A stretch of DNA of 64,000 nucleotides from Halopseudomonas nanhaiensis (GCF_020025155.1 NZ_CP073751.1:3127501-3191500), one strand, 5' to 3'. Positions 27,514-37,505 are shown, counted from the stretch's first letter. Made by a program: numbers and translations. The notes: a model not told the origin generated them from the sequence alone.

Positions 27514-28365
27514 ATGAATACCCTGCATACCATTGCGCAGCTCCGCGCAGCTGTTGGCCGTGCCCGTGAAGATGGCAAGCGGATTGGTCTGGTCCCGACC
27601 ATGGGCAATCTGCATGCCGGGCATATCGCCCTGGTCGAGAAGGCCCTTCAACGTACCGATTACGTGGTCGTGACCATCTTCGTCAATCCGTTGCAGTTCG
27701 GCCCCAACGAGGATCTTGACAGTTATCCGCGGACGTTGGCCGACGACCAGGCGAAGCTGCTCGAGGCCGGAGCCCATCTGGTGTTTGCGCCCAGCGTCAA
27801 CGAGATGTATCCCGAAGGCATGCAGGGACACACCCTGGTCAGCGTTCCGGTCGTCTCGGAAGGGCTGTGTGGCGCCAGCCGTCCGGGCCATTTCAACGGC
27901 GTGTCGACCGTGGTCTCCAAACTGTTCAATATCGTCCAGCCGGATCTGGCGATCTTCGGGCAGAAGGATTACCAGCAGCTGGCGGTCATTCGCAAGATGG
28001 CTCAAGACCTGTGCCTGCCGATCCAGATCATGGGCGAGGCGACCGTGCGAGCCGAAGACGGTCTCGCCCTGTCTTCACGGAATGGCTACCTGAGCGATAC
28101 CGAGCGACAGATCGCGCCGCAGCTATACCAGACGCTCCGTCGCGTCGCCGCGGACATTCAGGCAGGCGAGCGGGACTATTCAGCGGTCATCGCCCGGGCT
28201 CGCGATACCCTGCTGCAGTGCGGCATGCGTCCCGACTACCTCGATTTGCGTGATGCCCGCTCGCTGCAGCCGGTCGATGCTGATACCCGGCACATGGTCG
28301 TTCTGGCGGCCGCCTTTCTGGGCAAGACTCGCCTCATCGACAACCTCTGCTTCGATCTCACCTGA
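27514..28365 (+). CDS. panC: Pantothenate synthetase
   Basis: Joins pantoate and beta-alanine with ATP. 283 residues with the nucleotidyltransferase motifs [10 protein letters not shown] (HIGH-like), [25 protein letters not shown] and the KMSKS-type LSSRNGYL. It is translated directly after panB. In P. aeruginosa panD (beta-alanine synthesis) and pgi follow; here acs does. Confidence 0.96.
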   Translation: MNTLHTIAQLRAAVGRAREDGKRIGLVPTMGNLHAGHIALVEKALQRTDYVVVTIFVNPLQFGPNEDLDSYPRTLADDQAKLLEAGAHLVFAPSVNEMYPEGMQGHTLVSVPVVSEGLCGASRPGHFNGVSTVVSKLFNIVQPDLAIFGQKDYQQLAVIRKMAQDLCLPIQIMGEATVRAEDGLALSSRNGYLSDTERQIAPQLYQTLRRVAADIQAGERDYSAVIARARDTLLQCGMRPDYLDLRDARSLQPVDADTRHMVVLAAAFLGKTRLIDNLCFDLT

Positions 28366-28371
28366 CCTCTC

Positions 28372-28392
28372 GCAGCAGGTTTACCCTGCTGC
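28372..28392 (+). terminator. Hairpin after panC (possible terminator)
   Basis: GCAGCAGG / CCTGCTGC stem with a short TTTAC loop, starting 6 nt after the panC stop. No T tract follows, so it is a weak or factor-assisted terminator at best. Confidence 0.45.
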
Positions 28393-28544
28393 CACACCTC
28401 TCCTCCTCTGCCTGTCGGCGGGCCATATCAGACCAAAGAAGGGTTGTCAGACCCGCGCTGATGATCAACGCTTAGGGCATCCCGCAGGTCCGTTTTACGC
28501 CAGCTCAGCGCTGCTCACCTACACTGTTAGGGCCTGCTTCGACC

Positions 28545-28552
28545 AATAACAA
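28545..28552 (+). promoter_or_regulatory. Hfq/Crc catabolite-repression (CA) motif at the acs ribosome binding site
   Basis: AATAACAA fits the AANAANAA motif bound by Hfq/Crc and abuts the AAAGAGGG ribosome binding site of acs. Binding here would block translation while preferred carbon is present. Acetyl-CoA synthetase is a reported Crc target in pseudomonads; the placement is seen directly, the repression is inferred. Confidence 0.7.
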
Positions 28553-28564
28553 AGAGGGCCATCC

Positions 28565-30505
28565 ATGTACAAGATCGAGAACCACAAGGTTACGGACGCC
28601 GCGCGCAGCCGCACTCATGTCGACGAGGCAGGCTACGAGAAGCTTTACCGTCAATCGATCGATCAGCCCGATACCTTCTGGGCGGACCAGGCCAAGCGTT
28701 TTCTGACCTGGGACAAGCCTTGGTCCAGGGTACATGAGAGCGATCTCTCCAAGGGTCAGGCTGCCTGGTTCATCGACGGCAAGCTGAACGTCAGCGTCAA
28801 CTGCATCGATCGTCATCTCGAGACGCGAGGCGACCAGCCAGCGATCATCTGGGAGGGTGACGAACCCGATCTGGACAAGCACATCACCTACCGCGAACTG
28901 CATGAGAAGGTGTGCCGGCTGGCCAACGTGCTCAAGCAGCGCGGTGTCAAGAAAGGCGATCGCGTCTGTCTGTACATGCCAATGATTCCCGAAGCCGCCT
29001 ACGCCATGCTCGCCTGCGCCCGAATCGGCGCGGTGCACTCGGTGGTCTTCGGTGGCTTCTCGCCTGATGCCCTGCGCGACCGCATCAACGATGCCGACTG
29101 CCAGGCGGTGATCACCGCAGATGAAGGGGTTCGCGGCGGCAAGCGCGTTCCACTGAAAGCCAACGTGGAAAAGGCACTGCAGGAGTGCCCCAACGTGCAC
29201 ACGGTGCTCACCGTTCGCCGTACCGGCGCCGACATCGCGTGGAACGCCGACCGGGACATCTGGTATCACGAGGCCTGCGACCAGGTCGAAGCGCATTGTC
29301 CGCCCGAGCCGATGGACAGCGAAGACCCGCTGTTCATCCTTTACACATCAGGCTCCACCGGCAAACCCAAGGGCGTGCTGCATACCACCGCAGGCTACCT
29401 CCTAGGTTCTGCGATGACCCATCACTACGTCTTCGATTATCAGGAGGGCGAGGTCTACTGGTGTACTGCGGATGTGGGCTGGATCACCGGCCATTCCTAC
29501 ATTGTCTACGGACCGCTGTGCAATGGTGCGACGACGCTGATCTTCGAAGGCGTGCCGACCTACCCCGACGCTTCGCGCTGCTGGCAGGTGGTCGACAAGC
29601 ACAAGGTGAATATCTTCTATACCGCGCCAACCGCAATCCGCGCGCTGATGGCGCAAGGCAACGAACCGGTTACCAGTACCTCTCGTGAGAGCCTGCGCCT
29701 GCTGGGCAGCGTGGGCGAGCCGATCAACCCGGAGGCGTGGGAATGGTATTACCACGTGGTCGGCGAAACCCGCTGTCCCATTGTGGACACCTGGTGGCAA
29801 ACCGAGACCGGCGCGATCATGATTTCCCCGCTGCCGGGGGCAACCGACCTTAAGCCGGGCTCTGCGACCCGGCCCTTCTTTGGCGTCGAGCCGGCATTGT
29901 ACGATCCCGAGGGTAACGAACTGCATGGTGCAGCCAGCGGCAATCTGGTAATCAAGCGCTCGTGGCCGAGCCAGATTCGCACGGTTTACGGTGATCATCA
30001 GCGCCTGATCGATACCTACTTCGCCACCTACAAGGGCGTCTACTTCACCGGCGACGGCGCACGCCGCGACGAGGATGGCTACTACTGGATCACGGGTCGG
30101 GTGGACGACGTGCTCAACGTTTCCGGGCACCGCATCGGAACCGCCGAGGTGGAAAGTGCTCTGGTGCTGCATGACGCCGTCGCGGAAGCAGCAGTCGTTG
30201 GCTGCCCGCACGACATCAAGGGCCAGTGCATCTATGCCTATGTCATGCCGATGCGTGGCGTGACGCCCAGCGATGATCTGGTCAAGGAGCTCAAGGCCTT
30301 CGTTGCCGAGCAGGTGGGTGCCTTCGCCAAGCCGGATTTCATCCAGTGGACACCTGGCCTGCCAAAGACCCGCTCGGGCAAGATCATGCGGCGCATCCTG
30401 CGCAAGATCGCCTGCGACGAGCTGGACTCGCTGGGCGACACCTCGACACTGGCCGATCCCGCTGTCGTCGAGGAACTGATTGCCAACCGCCAGAATCGCG
30501 GCTGA
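28565..30505 (+). CDS. acs: Acetyl-CoA synthetase
   Basis: Activates acetate to acetyl-CoA through acetyl-AMP. 646 residues. The adenylate-forming motifs are intact: [14 protein letters not shown] (P-loop), [29 protein letters not shown]. The C-terminal [15 protein letters not shown] contains the lysine that protein acetyltransferases modify to switch the enzyme off. The 199-bp leader has an Hfq/Crc motif at its end. It is followed by a thiolase in the same direction, consistent with acetate or short-chain fatty acid metabolism. Confidence 0.97.
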   Translation: MYKIENHKVTDAARSRTHVDEAGYEKLYRQSIDQPDTFWADQAKRFLTWDKPWSRVHESDLSKGQAAWFIDGKLNVSVNCIDRHLETRGDQPAIIWEGDEPDLDKHITYRELHEKVCRLANVLKQRGVKKGDRVCLYMPMIPEAAYAMLACARIGAVHSVVFGGFSPDALRDRINDADCQAVITADEGVRGGKRVPLKANVEKALQECPNVHTVLTVRRTGADIAWNADRDIWYHEACDQVEAHCPPEPMDSEDPLFILYTSGSTGKPKGVLHTTAGYLLGSAMTHHYVFDYQEGEVYWCTADVGWITGHSYIVYGPLCNGATTLIFEGVPTYPDASRCWQVVDKHKVNIFYTAPTAIRALMAQGNEPVTSTSRESLRLLGSVGEPINPEAWEWYYHVVGETRCPIVDTWWQTETGAIMISPLPGATDLKPGSATRPFFGVEPALYDPEGNELHGAASGNLVIKRSWPSQIRTVYGDHQRLIDTYFATYKGVYFTGDGARRDEDGYYWITGRVDDVLNVSGHRIGTAEVESALVLHDAVAEAAVVGCPHDIKGQCIYAYVMPMRGVTPSDDLVKELKAFVAEQVGAFAKPDFIQWTPGLPKTRSGKIMRRILRKIACDELDSLGDTSTLADPAVVEELIANRQNRG

Positions 30506-30514
30506 GCGCGCACC

Positions 30515-30538
30515 ATGGCGCGCCGCTCGGCGCGTCAT
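30515..30538 (+). terminator. GC-rich hairpin after acs (possible terminator)
   Basis: ATGGCGCGCC / GGCGCGTCAT, a ten-pair stem (one G-T) with loop GCTC, 10 nt past the acs stop. There is no T tract. It may stabilise the acs mRNA end rather than terminate. Confidence 0.45.
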
Positions 30539-30605
30539 CGGTTGTCCTGCATGACGGCTACCTCTATCCTTGTTTGTCTTTCGAATGAGACATGAGGAGC
30601 AGTTC

Positions 30606-31787
30606 ATGCGAGACGTCGTTATCGTCGCTGCCACACGCACCGCTATCGGCAGTTTTGGCGGCCAGTTTGCCACCCTGCCGGCCCACGAACTGGGTGCCAC
30701 GGTCATCCGCGCGCTGCTCGAAAAGACCGGCATTGATCCAGCCAGTGTTGACGAAGTGATGCTGGGACAGGTGCTGACCGCCGGCGCCGGACAGAATCCT
30801 GCGCGCCAGGCTGCCGTATTGGCTGGCCTGCCATACAGCGTCCCGTCGATGGTGGTGAGTAAGGTCTGCGGTTCGGGCCTCAAGGCTCTGCAACTGGGCG
30901 CGCAGGCCATTCGCAGCGGCGACGCCGACATCATCATCGCTGGCGGGCAGGAGTCGATGAGCCTCGCTCCGCATGTGCTGCCCCAGTCCCGAACCGGTTT
31001 GCGCATGGGGCACGGCCAGCTGCTCGATACCATGTTGCACGACGGACTCTGGGATGCCTTCAACGGCTATCACATGGGTATCACCGCCGAGAACCTGGTC
31101 GACAAGTACGGCATCACCCGCGAGGAGCAGGATGCCTTTGCGGCGAATTCACAGCGCAAGGCGGTAGCCGCGCAACAGGCCGGGCGCTTTGATGCTGAAA
31201 TCACCCCCGTGCTGGTTCCACAGCGAAAGGGCGATCCGCTAAGCGTTATCACCGACGAAGGACCGCGTGCCGAGACGACCGGCGAGTCGCTGGCGAAATT
31301 GCGTCCGGCCTTCAAGAAGGACGGCAGCGTGACTGCAGGCAATGCATCCAGCATCAATGACGGCGCTGCTGGCGTCATGCTCATGAGCGCCGAGAAGGCA
31401 GCCCACCTTGGATTGCCGGTGCTGGCCAGGATAGCGGGCGCGGCCAATGCGGGCGTGGATCCGGCGATCATGGGGATCGGCCCGGTATCCGCTACCCTGC
31501 GTTGTCTTGAGCGGGCGGGCTGGCAAGTAGCGGACCTCGATCTCATCGAGGCCAACGAAGCCTTTGCCGCCCAGGCGTTGGCGGTAGCCCACGAACTCAA
31601 ATGGGATATGGACCGGGTGAACGTCAACGGCGGCGCCATTGCGCTGGGGCACCCAATCGGCGCGTCGGGATGCCGCGTGCTGGTTACCCTCCTGCACGAG
31701 ATGATCCGTCGCGACGCCAAGAAAGGTCTGGCAACCTTGTGCATCGGCGGCGGGCAGGGGGTCGCACTGGCGCTGGAACGCAACTGA
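30606..31787 (+). CDS. Acetyl-CoA C-acetyltransferase (thiolase)
   Basis: 393-residue thiolase of the AtoB/PhaA type: nucleophilic Cys in [13 protein letters not shown], the His in [15 protein letters not shown] and the second Cys in [11 protein letters not shown]. It reversibly condenses two acetyl-CoA molecules, feeding acetoacetate/3-hydroxybutyrate metabolism or degrading acetoacetyl-CoA. Which direction dominates cannot be told. The start is ATG 30606 with AGGAGC upstream. It is probably expressed with or near acs. Confidence 0.93.
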   Translation: MRDVVIVAATRTAIGSFGGQFATLPAHELGATVIRALLEKTGIDPASVDEVMLGQVLTAGAGQNPARQAAVLAGLPYSVPSMVVSKVCGSGLKALQLGAQAIRSGDADIIIAGGQESMSLAPHVLPQSRTGLRMGHGQLLDTMLHDGLWDAFNGYHMGITAENLVDKYGITREEQDAFAANSQRKAVAAQQAGRFDAEITPVLVPQRKGDPLSVITDEGPRAETTGESLAKLRPAFKKDGSVTAGNASSINDGAAGVMLMSAEKAAHLGLPVLARIAGAANAGVDPAIMGIGPVSATLRCLERAGWQVADLDLIEANEAFAAQALAVAHELKWDMDRVNVNGGAIALGHPIGASGCRVLVTLLHEMIRRDAKKGLATLCIGGGQGVALALERN

Positions 31788-31792
31788 TCAGA

Positions 31793-32200
31793 TCAAGGTC
31801 CGCGTTTCCGCCGCCCCCAGCGCGGCGGAAACAGCCACCAGCTGGCCAGCACCAGCGATCCGAACACGGTATAGACCAGCGTGAAGACCCAGTCCGGCGC
31901 CTGGTAATACAGTAGCCGTTGCAGCCAGTATTCGATAAACCCTCCGTCGTGCCCGTCAATTCCGGCCCTGACGCGCAACCACCGTTCGAGTGTCGTCAGC
32001 GGACAGACAATGCCCAGCCAGGCTTCCGCTACCACGATGGCAATGACAGCCAGGTGCGCCAGTCTGAATAGCGGACTGTTTACCCAGCGCCAGCCAAGCA
32101 TGTTGCCGAGTACCACCATCATCAGGCCGAGCACGACAAACGCCACCACCAGCACATGGACGGTGAGCACCAGATCGGCAAGCCCCTGGTAAAGGTTCAT
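31793..32200 (-). CDS. DUF2784 family membrane protein
   Basis: 135 residues with four hydrophobic segments (about 9-31, 46-65, 96-116 region) and the DUF2784 features VLTVHVLVVAFVVLG and CPLTTLERWLR. An inner-membrane protein of unknown function. It converges on the thiolase gene (5 nt between stops) and is followed upstream by the LprI-like gene in the same direction. Confidence 0.85.
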   Translation of the reverse strand: MNLYQGLADLVLTVHVLVVAFVVLGLMMVVLGNMLGWRWVNSPLFRLAHLAVIAIVVAEAWLGIVCPLTTLERWLRVRAGIDGHDGGFIEYWLQRLLYYQAPDWVFTLVYTVFGSLVLASWWLFPPRWGRRKRGP

Positions 32201-32209
32201 GGCGGATTG

Positions 32210-32626
32210 TCAGCGGGTGTCCGAACGCGCCGGCTCGGGCAGAATGCCCTCGGGCTTGTCCTGGGGCGCCAGATAGACACTCCAGATGTCATGGGTGCGG
32301 CGCTGCGTATGTTCAAGCAGACATGCCGCCAGTTGCGCGCCACGCAGGCTACCGTCGCCCCAGAGATCGTAGACCGCCAGACAGTGACTGTCGCGATAAC
32401 GCAGCCAGGCTCCATGGGCCGCCTCCATCGAGACCACGGCGTCAGTCGAGTCGGCTATCTGGCGGCGACTCGCTTCCAGATAGCGGTCCAGTTCGTCCTC
32501 GGCTTTGGCCACTTCCTGATGCAGACAGGCATTGCGCTCAACGGTCTCTTCGAGGTCGTCGCACGGTGCCGCAACGGCGGTACTTGAAAGCAGCACGGCG
32601 CCAAGCGCCAGCCAACGATGTTCCAT
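32210..32626 (-). CDS. LprI/DUF1311-type exported protein
   Basis: 138 residues: a signal peptide (MEHRWLALGAVLLSSTAVA|AP), then a Cys-containing helical domain with the WLRYRDSHC motif and a second Cys in LAACLLEHT. This is typical of the lysozyme-inhibitor LprI family (DUF1311). Periplasmic; lysozyme inhibition is known for one mycobacterial member only, so the function here is open. Confidence 0.82.
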   Translation of the reverse strand: MEHRWLALGAVLLSSTAVAAPCDDLEETVERNACLHQEVAKAEDELDRYLEASRRQIADSTDAVVSMEAAHGAWLRYRDSHCLAVYDLWGDGSLRGAQLAACLLEHTQRRTHDIWSVYLAPQDKPEGILPEPARSDTR

Positions 32627-32674
32627 GTGGTTTCCCCGATTCGATTGCAGGCCCTTATGCTATCAGCCGCGCAG

Positions 32675-33331
32675 TCAGACCGGCGAGAATTCGGCCAGAC
32701 GTCTCAACACCCGCTCACGGATGCGCTCTGCCAGCGGAGCCTGAAGCATGCGTCGCAACAGACGCTCGTCGGTGCCTAGCCCGTGCCAGTAACGGAACAC
32801 TTCGGCCACGGTGGGCCATGCTTCGGGAGCCGGAGATATGACGATGTCATCACCAGGCCGGATGGTCCCGGGGCGCAGCACCCTGGCATAGGCTCCGCAG
32901 CGCTCGGCCTTGATGAAGGTGCGCAGAAAGCCGGGCATTCCCACTCTTGCATCCAGCGTGGCACAAGGTGTACGCGGCGATGTGATCTCAAGCAGCACAT
33001 CGCCTACGGCGACCCTGTCACCGATGCGTGGTTTCGGCCACCAGTGACTGATCGACAGATTCTCCCCGAAAAACCCAGGGGACAACCGTTGTCGAAGCAA
33101 CCGCTCCCACCAGGCTACGTCCTCCATGCTGTAGAGGTAGATGGCCTGGTCGAGTCCGCCATGGAGCCTGGCGTTGCCTATGTAATCGCCGGGTATGCCC
33201 ACTGCAGCGATCAGCGTCGGAACATTGACCGGTTCCTTGAAGTGCCCGGTGTTGACGAGCCGTCGACCCACCCTGAGGCGGCGTGACGTGGCAGCGTTGA
33301 TCGATACCAGTACTGGTGGCGCATTGTCCAT
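32675..33331 (-). CDS. MOSC domain protein (YiiM type)
   Basis: 218 residues with the MOSC core (GDYIGNARLHGGLDQAIYLYS, FGENLSI) and the conserved Cys in SPRTPCATL that holds a sulfur or molybdenum cofactor. YiiM-type proteins reduce N-hydroxylated compounds using the molybdenum cofactor. The C-terminal 3-alpha extension is present. It is monocistronic by spacing (27 nt to the next gene upstream, DUF1622). Confidence 0.9.
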   Translation of the reverse strand: MDNAPPVLVSINAATSRRLRVGRRLVNTGHFKEPVNVPTLIAAVGIPGDYIGNARLHGGLDQAIYLYSMEDVAWWERLLRQRLSPGFFGENLSISHWWPKPRIGDRVAVGDVLLEITSPRTPCATLDARVGMPGFLRTFIKAERCGAYARVLRPGTIRPGDDIVISPAPEAWPTVAEVFRYWHGLGTDERLLRRMLQAPLAERIRERVLRRLAEFSPV

Positions 33332-33358
33332 CGGGGAAGCGTTCCTGCGGTCGAATTG

Positions 33359-33748
33359 TCATTGTTGACCGACTTCGTCGGACGGGCGCTGTTCTGCTTC
33401 GCGTCTCTTCTCCCACGGCCATTTGCCGGTGAGTTCGACCTCGAGAGTGAAGCTAAGGTAACTCCTGATCAGAACGATGACGACGAGCATGCCGACCGTC
33501 TCGAAAGATAGCTCGACGGCCACGGTCAACATGATATCGGCAGCTATGAGAAATTCCAGGCCCAGCAATATGCCACGCCCAAGTCGCTGCCGCACTTCGT
33601 TGAAGACCTCGGCCGTGTCCGCATCGTGACGAATGAGGTGCTTGCATGCAGCGAACAGCGAGTACAAGGCCATGAACAGGATGAGCGCGATACCGATGGC
33701 TGCCAGGATGCCTGCGCTCCAGTTCGCGAATGGGTGGATGTACTCCAT
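33359..33748 (-). CDS. DUF1622 family membrane protein
   Basis: 129 residues with three membrane segments (about 13-34, 62-84, 85-103) and the typical LEFLIAADIMLTV and VVIVLIRSYLSFTLEVE segments of DUF1622. Function unknown; inner membrane. The C-terminal tail is charged and cytoplasmic. Confidence 0.87.
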   Translation of the reverse strand: MEYIHPFANWSAGILAAIGIALILFMALYSLFAACKHLIRHDADTAEVFNEVRQRLGRGILLGLEFLIAADIMLTVAVELSFETVGMLVVIVLIRSYLSFTLEVELTGKWPWEKRREAEQRPSDEVGQQ

Positions 33749-33817
33749 TCCTCCTCCAGTCGGGTGAATGCGCGGATAAGCCGCTGCGATGTGCGGGCAC
33801 GCCGGCCCGCACGGTAT

Positions 33818-34807
33818 TCAGGCGTGAAGTGTCAGGGCGACGGCTGCGATGCGTTCGACTTCGCTGTAAACGGGCTTGAGCAATTCCTCGCCGAATACAT
33901 CAGGGTCAAGCTCACGATAACGCCAGGCGCAGGGCAGGCTGGACAGTCGTTGCTGCAGCGCCTGCAGAAAAGGGTCCCGGCCATTGACCATCGCAACCCC
34001 GGTGTAGAGCAGCAACGTACCACCAGGCGCGAGCCGGTTGAGCGCGGCGTCCACTATTTTCAGTGAAAGGCCCGCGCCCAGCCTCCCACCGCCATGACGA
34101 TAGGCGCGCTGTTGCGGATCGAGCATGTAGGGTGGGTTGGCAACTATCAGGTCGAAATCGCCCTCGACGTCCTGCAACAGGTTGCTGTACGCGGGCACGA
34201 CATTCTCCAGTCCGGCGAGCGCGGCATTGACCCCGGTCAGGCGCAGCGCCTGACGATTGATGTCGAGCGCAACTACTTCCGCTGCGGGGCAGGCCTGCCC
34301 AATCAGCAGTGCCCCGGCCCCCGAGCCGCAGCCGATGTCGACCGCGCGGCGCACCGTACCAGCATGGCGCTCCAGGTGGCGCTCGATGACCTGCGCGAAG
34401 CGGTAGGTGTCAGGGCCGAAAAACACAGCTTCCGCAGCGTCCGTTGGATACGCCGAATGGGCGCAGAGCAGCGTCCCCAGCGTTGACCAGCGTACCCTGC
34501 TACGCCACAGCTCACCGTGAGCAGTCAGAATTTCCGCCGACTGCATCAGTTCGAACTCGAAGGGCGTCACCATTTCCCGCCGAAACGGCCGGCTCCAGCC
34601 GAAGATATCCCGCAGATCGCGCGCCGTGCCGTTGCCGGATCGCTGGTTGTTGTGCGCGTGGCTGAGCGGCGTGATGGCTACGTGCTGATAGCCTGCACTG
34701 GAAAGATACCGCCCCAACTCGACAAGCGCCTGGTCGGCGTTGGAAGGTCCCTTGTCCCCAGGTGCATCGAACGTTGGCAAACCGGCAAGTCCTTCGGAAG
34801 TGGTCAT
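33818..34807 (-). CDS. Class I SAM-dependent methyltransferase with NPPY motif
   Basis: 329 residues. The N-terminal ~150 residues form a family-specific domain (LTPLSHAHNNQRSG region). The C-terminal methyltransferase follows with motif I VDIGCGSGAGALL, an acidic loop VVALDINRQAL and the NPPYML motif. NPPY is found in enzymes that methylate exocyclic or side-chain nitrogen (HemK/PrmC and N6-adenine types). The start lies one nucleotide past the stop of the heme-oxygenase-like gene, so the two are almost certainly cotranscribed and coupled. Substrate unknown. Confidence 0.82.
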   Translation of the reverse strand: MTTSEGLAGLPTFDAPGDKGPSNADQALVELGRYLSSAGYQHVAITPLSHAHNNQRSGNGTARDLRDIFGWSRPFRREMVTPFEFELMQSAEILTAHGELWRSRVRWSTLGTLLCAHSAYPTDAAEAVFFGPDTYRFAQVIERHLERHAGTVRRAVDIGCGSGAGALLIGQACPAAEVVALDINRQALRLTGVNAALAGLENVVPAYSNLLQDVEGDFDLIVANPPYMLDPQQRAYRHGGGRLGAGLSLKIVDAALNRLAPGGTLLLYTGVAMVNGRDPFLQALQQRLSSLPCAWRYRELDPDVFGEELLKPVYSEVERIAAVALTLHA

Positions 34808-34808
34808 C

Positions 34809-36251
34809 TCATCCTCGATCTATCATTTCTGCGAACAGGCGCGTGGCGTACAGCCCTGCCGGGGTCGCATGAGTGCCCGGTGACATGAGATCCATGAGCC
34901 GCTGCACGCGCTCGGCGGGAGTCAGCAGGGACAACTCTGCCTGCAACTGCGACACGTCCGGATCTGGTTCGGTTCCGACGCTGGTGACCGGGTCCGGGGG
35001 CGAGCTGGCCGCACTGCTTCCACCGCGTTTGCGCCGTGCCGGGCGGAAGGGCGCGGGCTTTGCACCGCTGGCCGGCCGACTGCTCGGCTCGCCGAACCAG
35101 CCGTCGGCGATCCAGTCATGAAGCAGCTGCTTCTCGAAGGGGCTGAACACGCCGAACATCAGCGCGTCCGGACCGTCAACAAGATTCCAGAAACGACTCG
35201 CGCGCGGATCCTCGCCTCGCTTGATCCAGTGGCGATTCTGCAAGGCTGCGAGGAACTGTCTGGCCAGACCTGGCTCCGACAGCCACTGGTTCACCGTTCG
35301 CCCTTCGATCCTGCAGTAATCGGAGTGCATGTGCTGACCGAATACACGCTTGCGTTCGAGCATGTCGATCAGCTCCTGATCAAGGTCGAAGCTCTCGATG
35401 ATCGCTGCAGAGCCCAGGCCGACGTCGTTCAGCTTGTAGCCATTGTTGACACGCTCGAGGAACACCTCGCTGTCACCCGCGACCGGTATGCCATCGAGCA
35501 CCGACTGAACGGCCTTGCGCGCATGGCCGGTACTGCCATTGTCGATGGTTACATGCAGCGTGAAGTAGTACGGATCGATATCCAGCTCATTGAGCTCGAA
35601 CGCGCTGATCAGCAGATGGAGCGGGAGCTGCTCGTAACCCAGGTTGTATCCGATGAGCTCGGGAAGAAACTCGTCGGCGTGGTACCCGAGCGCCAGCTGC
35701 ACGGCACCCTGCACATGGAGTTCGTCAGCCAGATCAGGCAACGGCTCGCAACCGGTAGTGGCCAGCAGCTTCCGGTACAGGACCACGTGATTCTGAGCCG
35801 GATCGCCGTCGCCCAGCTCTTCGAGGTAGGTGCGCAGTAGCGGATGAAAGCGGCTGTCCTGCCAGTGCTGTAAAACTCCATACAGCCAGGCGCCGTCGAC
35901 CAGCTTGGTCGGTGCGACCTGCTGAAGGAACCATAGGGCGTGTGAACGGCAGCTGAAAAAACGCCGTGGGTGGCCGGCCTTGCGCTGCTCCAGGTAATCG
36001 GCATACTGTTCGCCGACCCGTTGCGCGCGACTTTCCATCCAGCCCAGCAAAGCGGCCGGATCCGATGGCATATCGTCCGTCAGGTGCGCGGCGCGCTGCA
36101 GTTGCTGGTTGAGGAACTCGCGCGCTTCGTTCTTGTGTTCCGGATGATCAGGCGTCTCCAGCATCGATCGATACAGCGAGCGCACGGTACCGCTCGCACA
36201 ATCATGCGGGACCAGTTGCTGATCGCCGGGTATGGAATAAAGGCTAGACAT
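34809..36251 (-). CDS. Heme-oxygenase-like (HDO) iron-containing redox enzyme family protein
   Basis: 480 residues from ATG 36251 (MSSLYSIPGD, GGGAG six nucleotides upstream); an ATG at 36311 would give 500. The middle carries the ligand pattern of heme-oxygenase-like diiron/iron enzymes: YLEELGDGDPAQNH (Glu ~144/145, His ~155), HADEF (Glu ~194) and LHVTIDNGSTGH (His ~233, Asp ~237, His ~243). Known relatives oxidise small metabolites or amino acids in natural-product and nucleotide pathways. The C-terminal ~130 residues include a Pro/Arg/Ser-rich linker and a short helical end. It is paired with the methyltransferase downstream. The substrate is unknown. Confidence 0.78.
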   Translation of the reverse strand: MSSLYSIPGDQQLVPHDCASGTVRSLYRSMLETPDHPEHKNEAREFLNQQLQRAAHLTDDMPSDPAALLGWMESRAQRVGEQYADYLEQRKAGHPRRFFSCRSHALWFLQQVAPTKLVDGAWLYGVLQHWQDSRFHPLLRTYLEELGDGDPAQNHVVLYRKLLATTGCEPLPDLADELHVQGAVQLALGYHADEFLPELIGYNLGYEQLPLHLLISAFELNELDIDPYYFTLHVTIDNGSTGHARKAVQSVLDGIPVAGDSEVFLERVNNGYKLNDVGLGSAAIIESFDLDQELIDMLERKRVFGQHMHSDYCRIEGRTVNQWLSEPGLARQFLAALQNRHWIKRGEDPRASRFWNLVDGPDALMFGVFSPFEKQLLHDWIADGWFGEPSSRPASGAKPAPFRPARRKRGGSSAASSPPDPVTSVGTEPDPDVSQLQAELSLLTPAERVQRLMDLMSPGTHATPAGLYATRLFAEMIDRG

Positions 36252-36371
36252 CGGCACTCCCGAATCCAGGGCGTTAAGCCCGGTTGACGATGAGCCGGGT
36301 GTGGAGCTCATCAGCGCCTACGTGAGATAGCCCTGAGCGGGGAAAATTCCGTCTATCTGACGAAGCGAGCG

Positions 36372-36908
36372 TTAGGCGAGTGGGTGTCCGGCTTCATCTG
36401 GATGCCCCTTGACGTCATACAGCGTGGACAGCCCTACCGCTTCAACCTTGCCAAGTACGTTCAGACTGCCGTCGGTTTCCAGGATGACTGCGTCTACCTC
36501 CCTGAGGTCGGCGAAGCCACTCGACCGCGCGACTGCCAGCACCTCCTTCTGAGTAACTCGCTCACGCCGCAGGGCATCGTCCAGCCAGCCTCCGCGATAG
36601 TAGAGCAGCCGGGGCTCAGACTTGACGATACGCCGCACCCATGCAAAACGGACCGACAGGGCTGTGATCACGTACTGAGCGACAATCAGCACAGCGAAGC
36701 CGGCGGCGCCCTCGACCAGCGGAACGTCCTTGGAAAGCAGCACGGTTGCCAAAGTGGAGCCCAGCGCCACGGTGACGATAAGGTCGAACGCATTGAGCTT
36801 GGACAACGTTCGCTTGCCCGACACGCGCAAAAGCAGAAGCAGACTCAGGTAGGCCAGCGGCCCGACTGTAAGGGTACGAATTACCCCCTCCCATGACTCG
36901 AAGAACAT
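36372..36908 (-). CDS. DUF421 (YetF-type) membrane protein
   Basis: 178 residues with two to three N-terminal membrane helices (TLTVGPLAYLSLLLLLRVSGKRTLS, LIVTVALGSTLATVLL) and the soluble DUF421 domain (LLYYRGGWLDDALRRERVT, ...DAVILETDGSLNVL). The start at 36908 has an excellent AAGGAG seven nucleotides upstream. YetF proteins in Bacillus relate to sporulation; in pseudomonads the function is unknown. Confidence 0.88.
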   Translation of the reverse strand: MFFESWEGVIRTLTVGPLAYLSLLLLLRVSGKRTLSKLNAFDLIVTVALGSTLATVLLSKDVPLVEGAAGFAVLIVAQYVITALSVRFAWVRRIVKSEPRLLYYRGGWLDDALRRERVTQKEVLAVARSSGFADLREVDAVILETDGSLNVLGKVEAVGLSTLYDVKGHPDEAGHPLA

Positions 36909-36974
36909 GCAGCATCTCCTTTTTATGAAACGGACGCGCACACGGCGCTGGAGGACCAGATCCAGTGCACCGGT

Positions 36975-37505
36975 TCAGGCAAGCGGATAGCGACCGATGA
37001 CCGTGTACTGCGAACCCTCCGCAGTAGCGACGCTGGATATCAAGGCGAACTCGGTAATGACTGAGGGAGCCGAGCAGAGATCGGCGTAACGACGCAACCA
37101 GTCGTCCGCCGGCACGCCCTGGGGGCGAAGGCGGGCCAGCGTTACATGGGGCCGAAATTCCCGCCCATCCGAAGCCAGCCCAAGCGGCAGGGCGTCATCG
37201 ACCTGACGATGCAGCGTTTCCAACGGAGCGGTGGGGGCCACGCCGGCCCAAAGTACTCTCGGATCCTGGACGCTGCCAAAACACCCGACCCCGGCGATGG
37301 CCAGCTCAAAGCGTTCTGCTTCGATGGTCTGAAGCACGGCGTCCAGGGTCGCCGCATGGTGATCAGGAACCTGACCGAGGAACCGAAGCGTGAGGTGCAG
37401 CTGGGAGCTCTGCTGCCAGCGGGACGCCGGGTAGCCGGCGCACGCCTCCCGGACCGCGATTTTCAGAGCGTCCGGCAGCTCGATACCGATGAACAGACGA
37501 CGCAT
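36975..37505 (-). CDS. thpR: RNA 2',3'-cyclic phosphodiesterase
   Basis: Two-histidine phosphoesterase of 176 residues: HLTLRF (about residue 38) and HVTLAR (about residue 122) are the twin HxT motifs. Opens 2',3'-cyclic phosphates on RNA ends and can ligate RNA in reverse. I chose ATG 37503-37505 (MRRLFIGIELP), which overlaps the stop of the upstream cysteine-containing gene (TGATG), so the two are coupled. Confidence 0.92.
   Translation of the reverse strand: MRRLFIGIELPDALKIAVREACAGYPASRWQQSSQLHLTLRFLGQVPDHHAATLDAVLQTIEAERFELAIAGVGCFGSVQDPRVLWAGVAPTAPLETLHRQVDDALPLGLASDGREFRPHVTLARLRPQGVPADDWLRRYADLCSAPSVITEFALISSVATAEGSQYTVIGRYPLA

Noticed and set aside
34517-34888. A 123-codon plus-strand frame across the HDO-methyltransferase junction
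   Set aside because: It is antisense to two well-supported genes and has no family features.
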